DNA from: Colius striatus
Lineage: Eukaryota > Chordata > Aves > Coliiformes > Coliidae
DNA length: 64,000 bases
Assembly (NCBI RefSeq): GCF_028858725.1
Contig: NC_084761.1
Coordinates: 22,040,501-22,104,500, forward strand
Direction: 5' to 3'
Under the pieces are notes generated by a model that was not told where the DNA came from, did not search any database, and saw only the letters and a list, made by a program, of their open reading frames with translations. The position numbers were made by a program, and so were the translations under genes. Positions 63,604-64,000 of this stretch are shown piece by piece; within the stretch, counting starts at the first letter, position 1; each line of letters starts with the position of its first letter.

Positions 63604-64000
63604 CTGCTCAGGAGGAAAAAGGAATGAAATTTAAGAATTATTAGTTTGACAAACTAAAGATGCTGTGAAAGCAGGTAAACAATGTGATGTACACAAGAAA
63701 TAAAACAAGGTGCATCAAAAATAGTGCTATTGTGGATTATGTATTTTTTTTAATCTAGCATCAAAACCTTTCACAAGGCAAAGACAATGTGAATTTAGAA
63801 TAAAGGAAAATAGCTCTGAGAAAAAATTTCGAAGAAGTTTTCACAGTCTACAACATCTCCTTAGAAGAATATTTTATTTTGTTGTTCGCAGTTAAAAGGT
63901 GAACTCTCTGTTGTAGACTGAATAAAAGTAAGCAAACAGGCATCGAAATGTCAGTATTGAACCCTGTGAAGTACAGAGCATCCAGAGGAAAAATAGCAAT
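63604..64000 (-). other. LARP7: LARP7 intron, partial, running off the right edge
   Basis: AT-rich, with stops in the minus-strand frames. No exon with acceptor, open frame and donor was seen before the window ends. Confidence 0.6.

Overview
This 64 kb window is vertebrate nuclear DNA, most likely from a bird. The visible repeats are mostly 5'-truncated CR1 LINEs ending in short ATTCTATG/ATTCTGTG-type units. Overall repeat load is low, and the one recognisable gene has short conserved exons in AT-rich introns. Turtles and crocodilians also carry CR1, so the bird call is likely but not proven. Prokaryotic features (operons, ribosome-binding sites, CRISPR) are absent.

The right end (about 53.1-63.6 kb, minus strand) holds the last four coding exons of LARP7, the 7SK snRNP La-related protein. 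They encode the complete C-terminal xRRM and the basic tail. All visible splice sites follow GT/AG, the reading frame runs through all junctions, and there is a stop codon followed by a 3'UTR with a good poly(A) signal. The N-terminal La module lies beyond the right edge.

The rest (1-53 kb) has no recognisable conserved protein exon. It contains two CpG islands. The larger, at about 35.6-36.9 kb, carries a strong minus-strand first-exon candidate: an ATG in good Kozak context, 24 Pro/Gly-rich codons, then a consensus splice donor in phase 0. The smaller, at about 11.3-11.7 kb, is flanked by divergent splice-donor-like sites. In human, LARP7 is followed on the same strand by ANK2, which has several alternative 5' exons. 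These islands are therefore reasonable candidates for ANK2 promoters, but no ankyrin-repeat exon is visible here, so this is inference.

Repeats: CR1 copies at about 5.56-6.17 kb (+), 12.03-12.13 kb (+, fragment), 38.20-38.82 kb (-), 43.05-43.91 kb (-) and 45.86-46.58 kb (+). There is a CTTC microsatellite that grew inside one CR1, a CA/CG-rich low-complexity block beside the large CpG island, a 35-bp tandem repeat at 49.05 kb, a 22-bp tandem repeat at 26.36 kb and several small microsatellites. Several AT-rich segments with clustered homeodomain/POU-like motifs are possible regulatory elements. No viral genes, toxins, tRNAs, rRNAs or known microRNAs were recognised.
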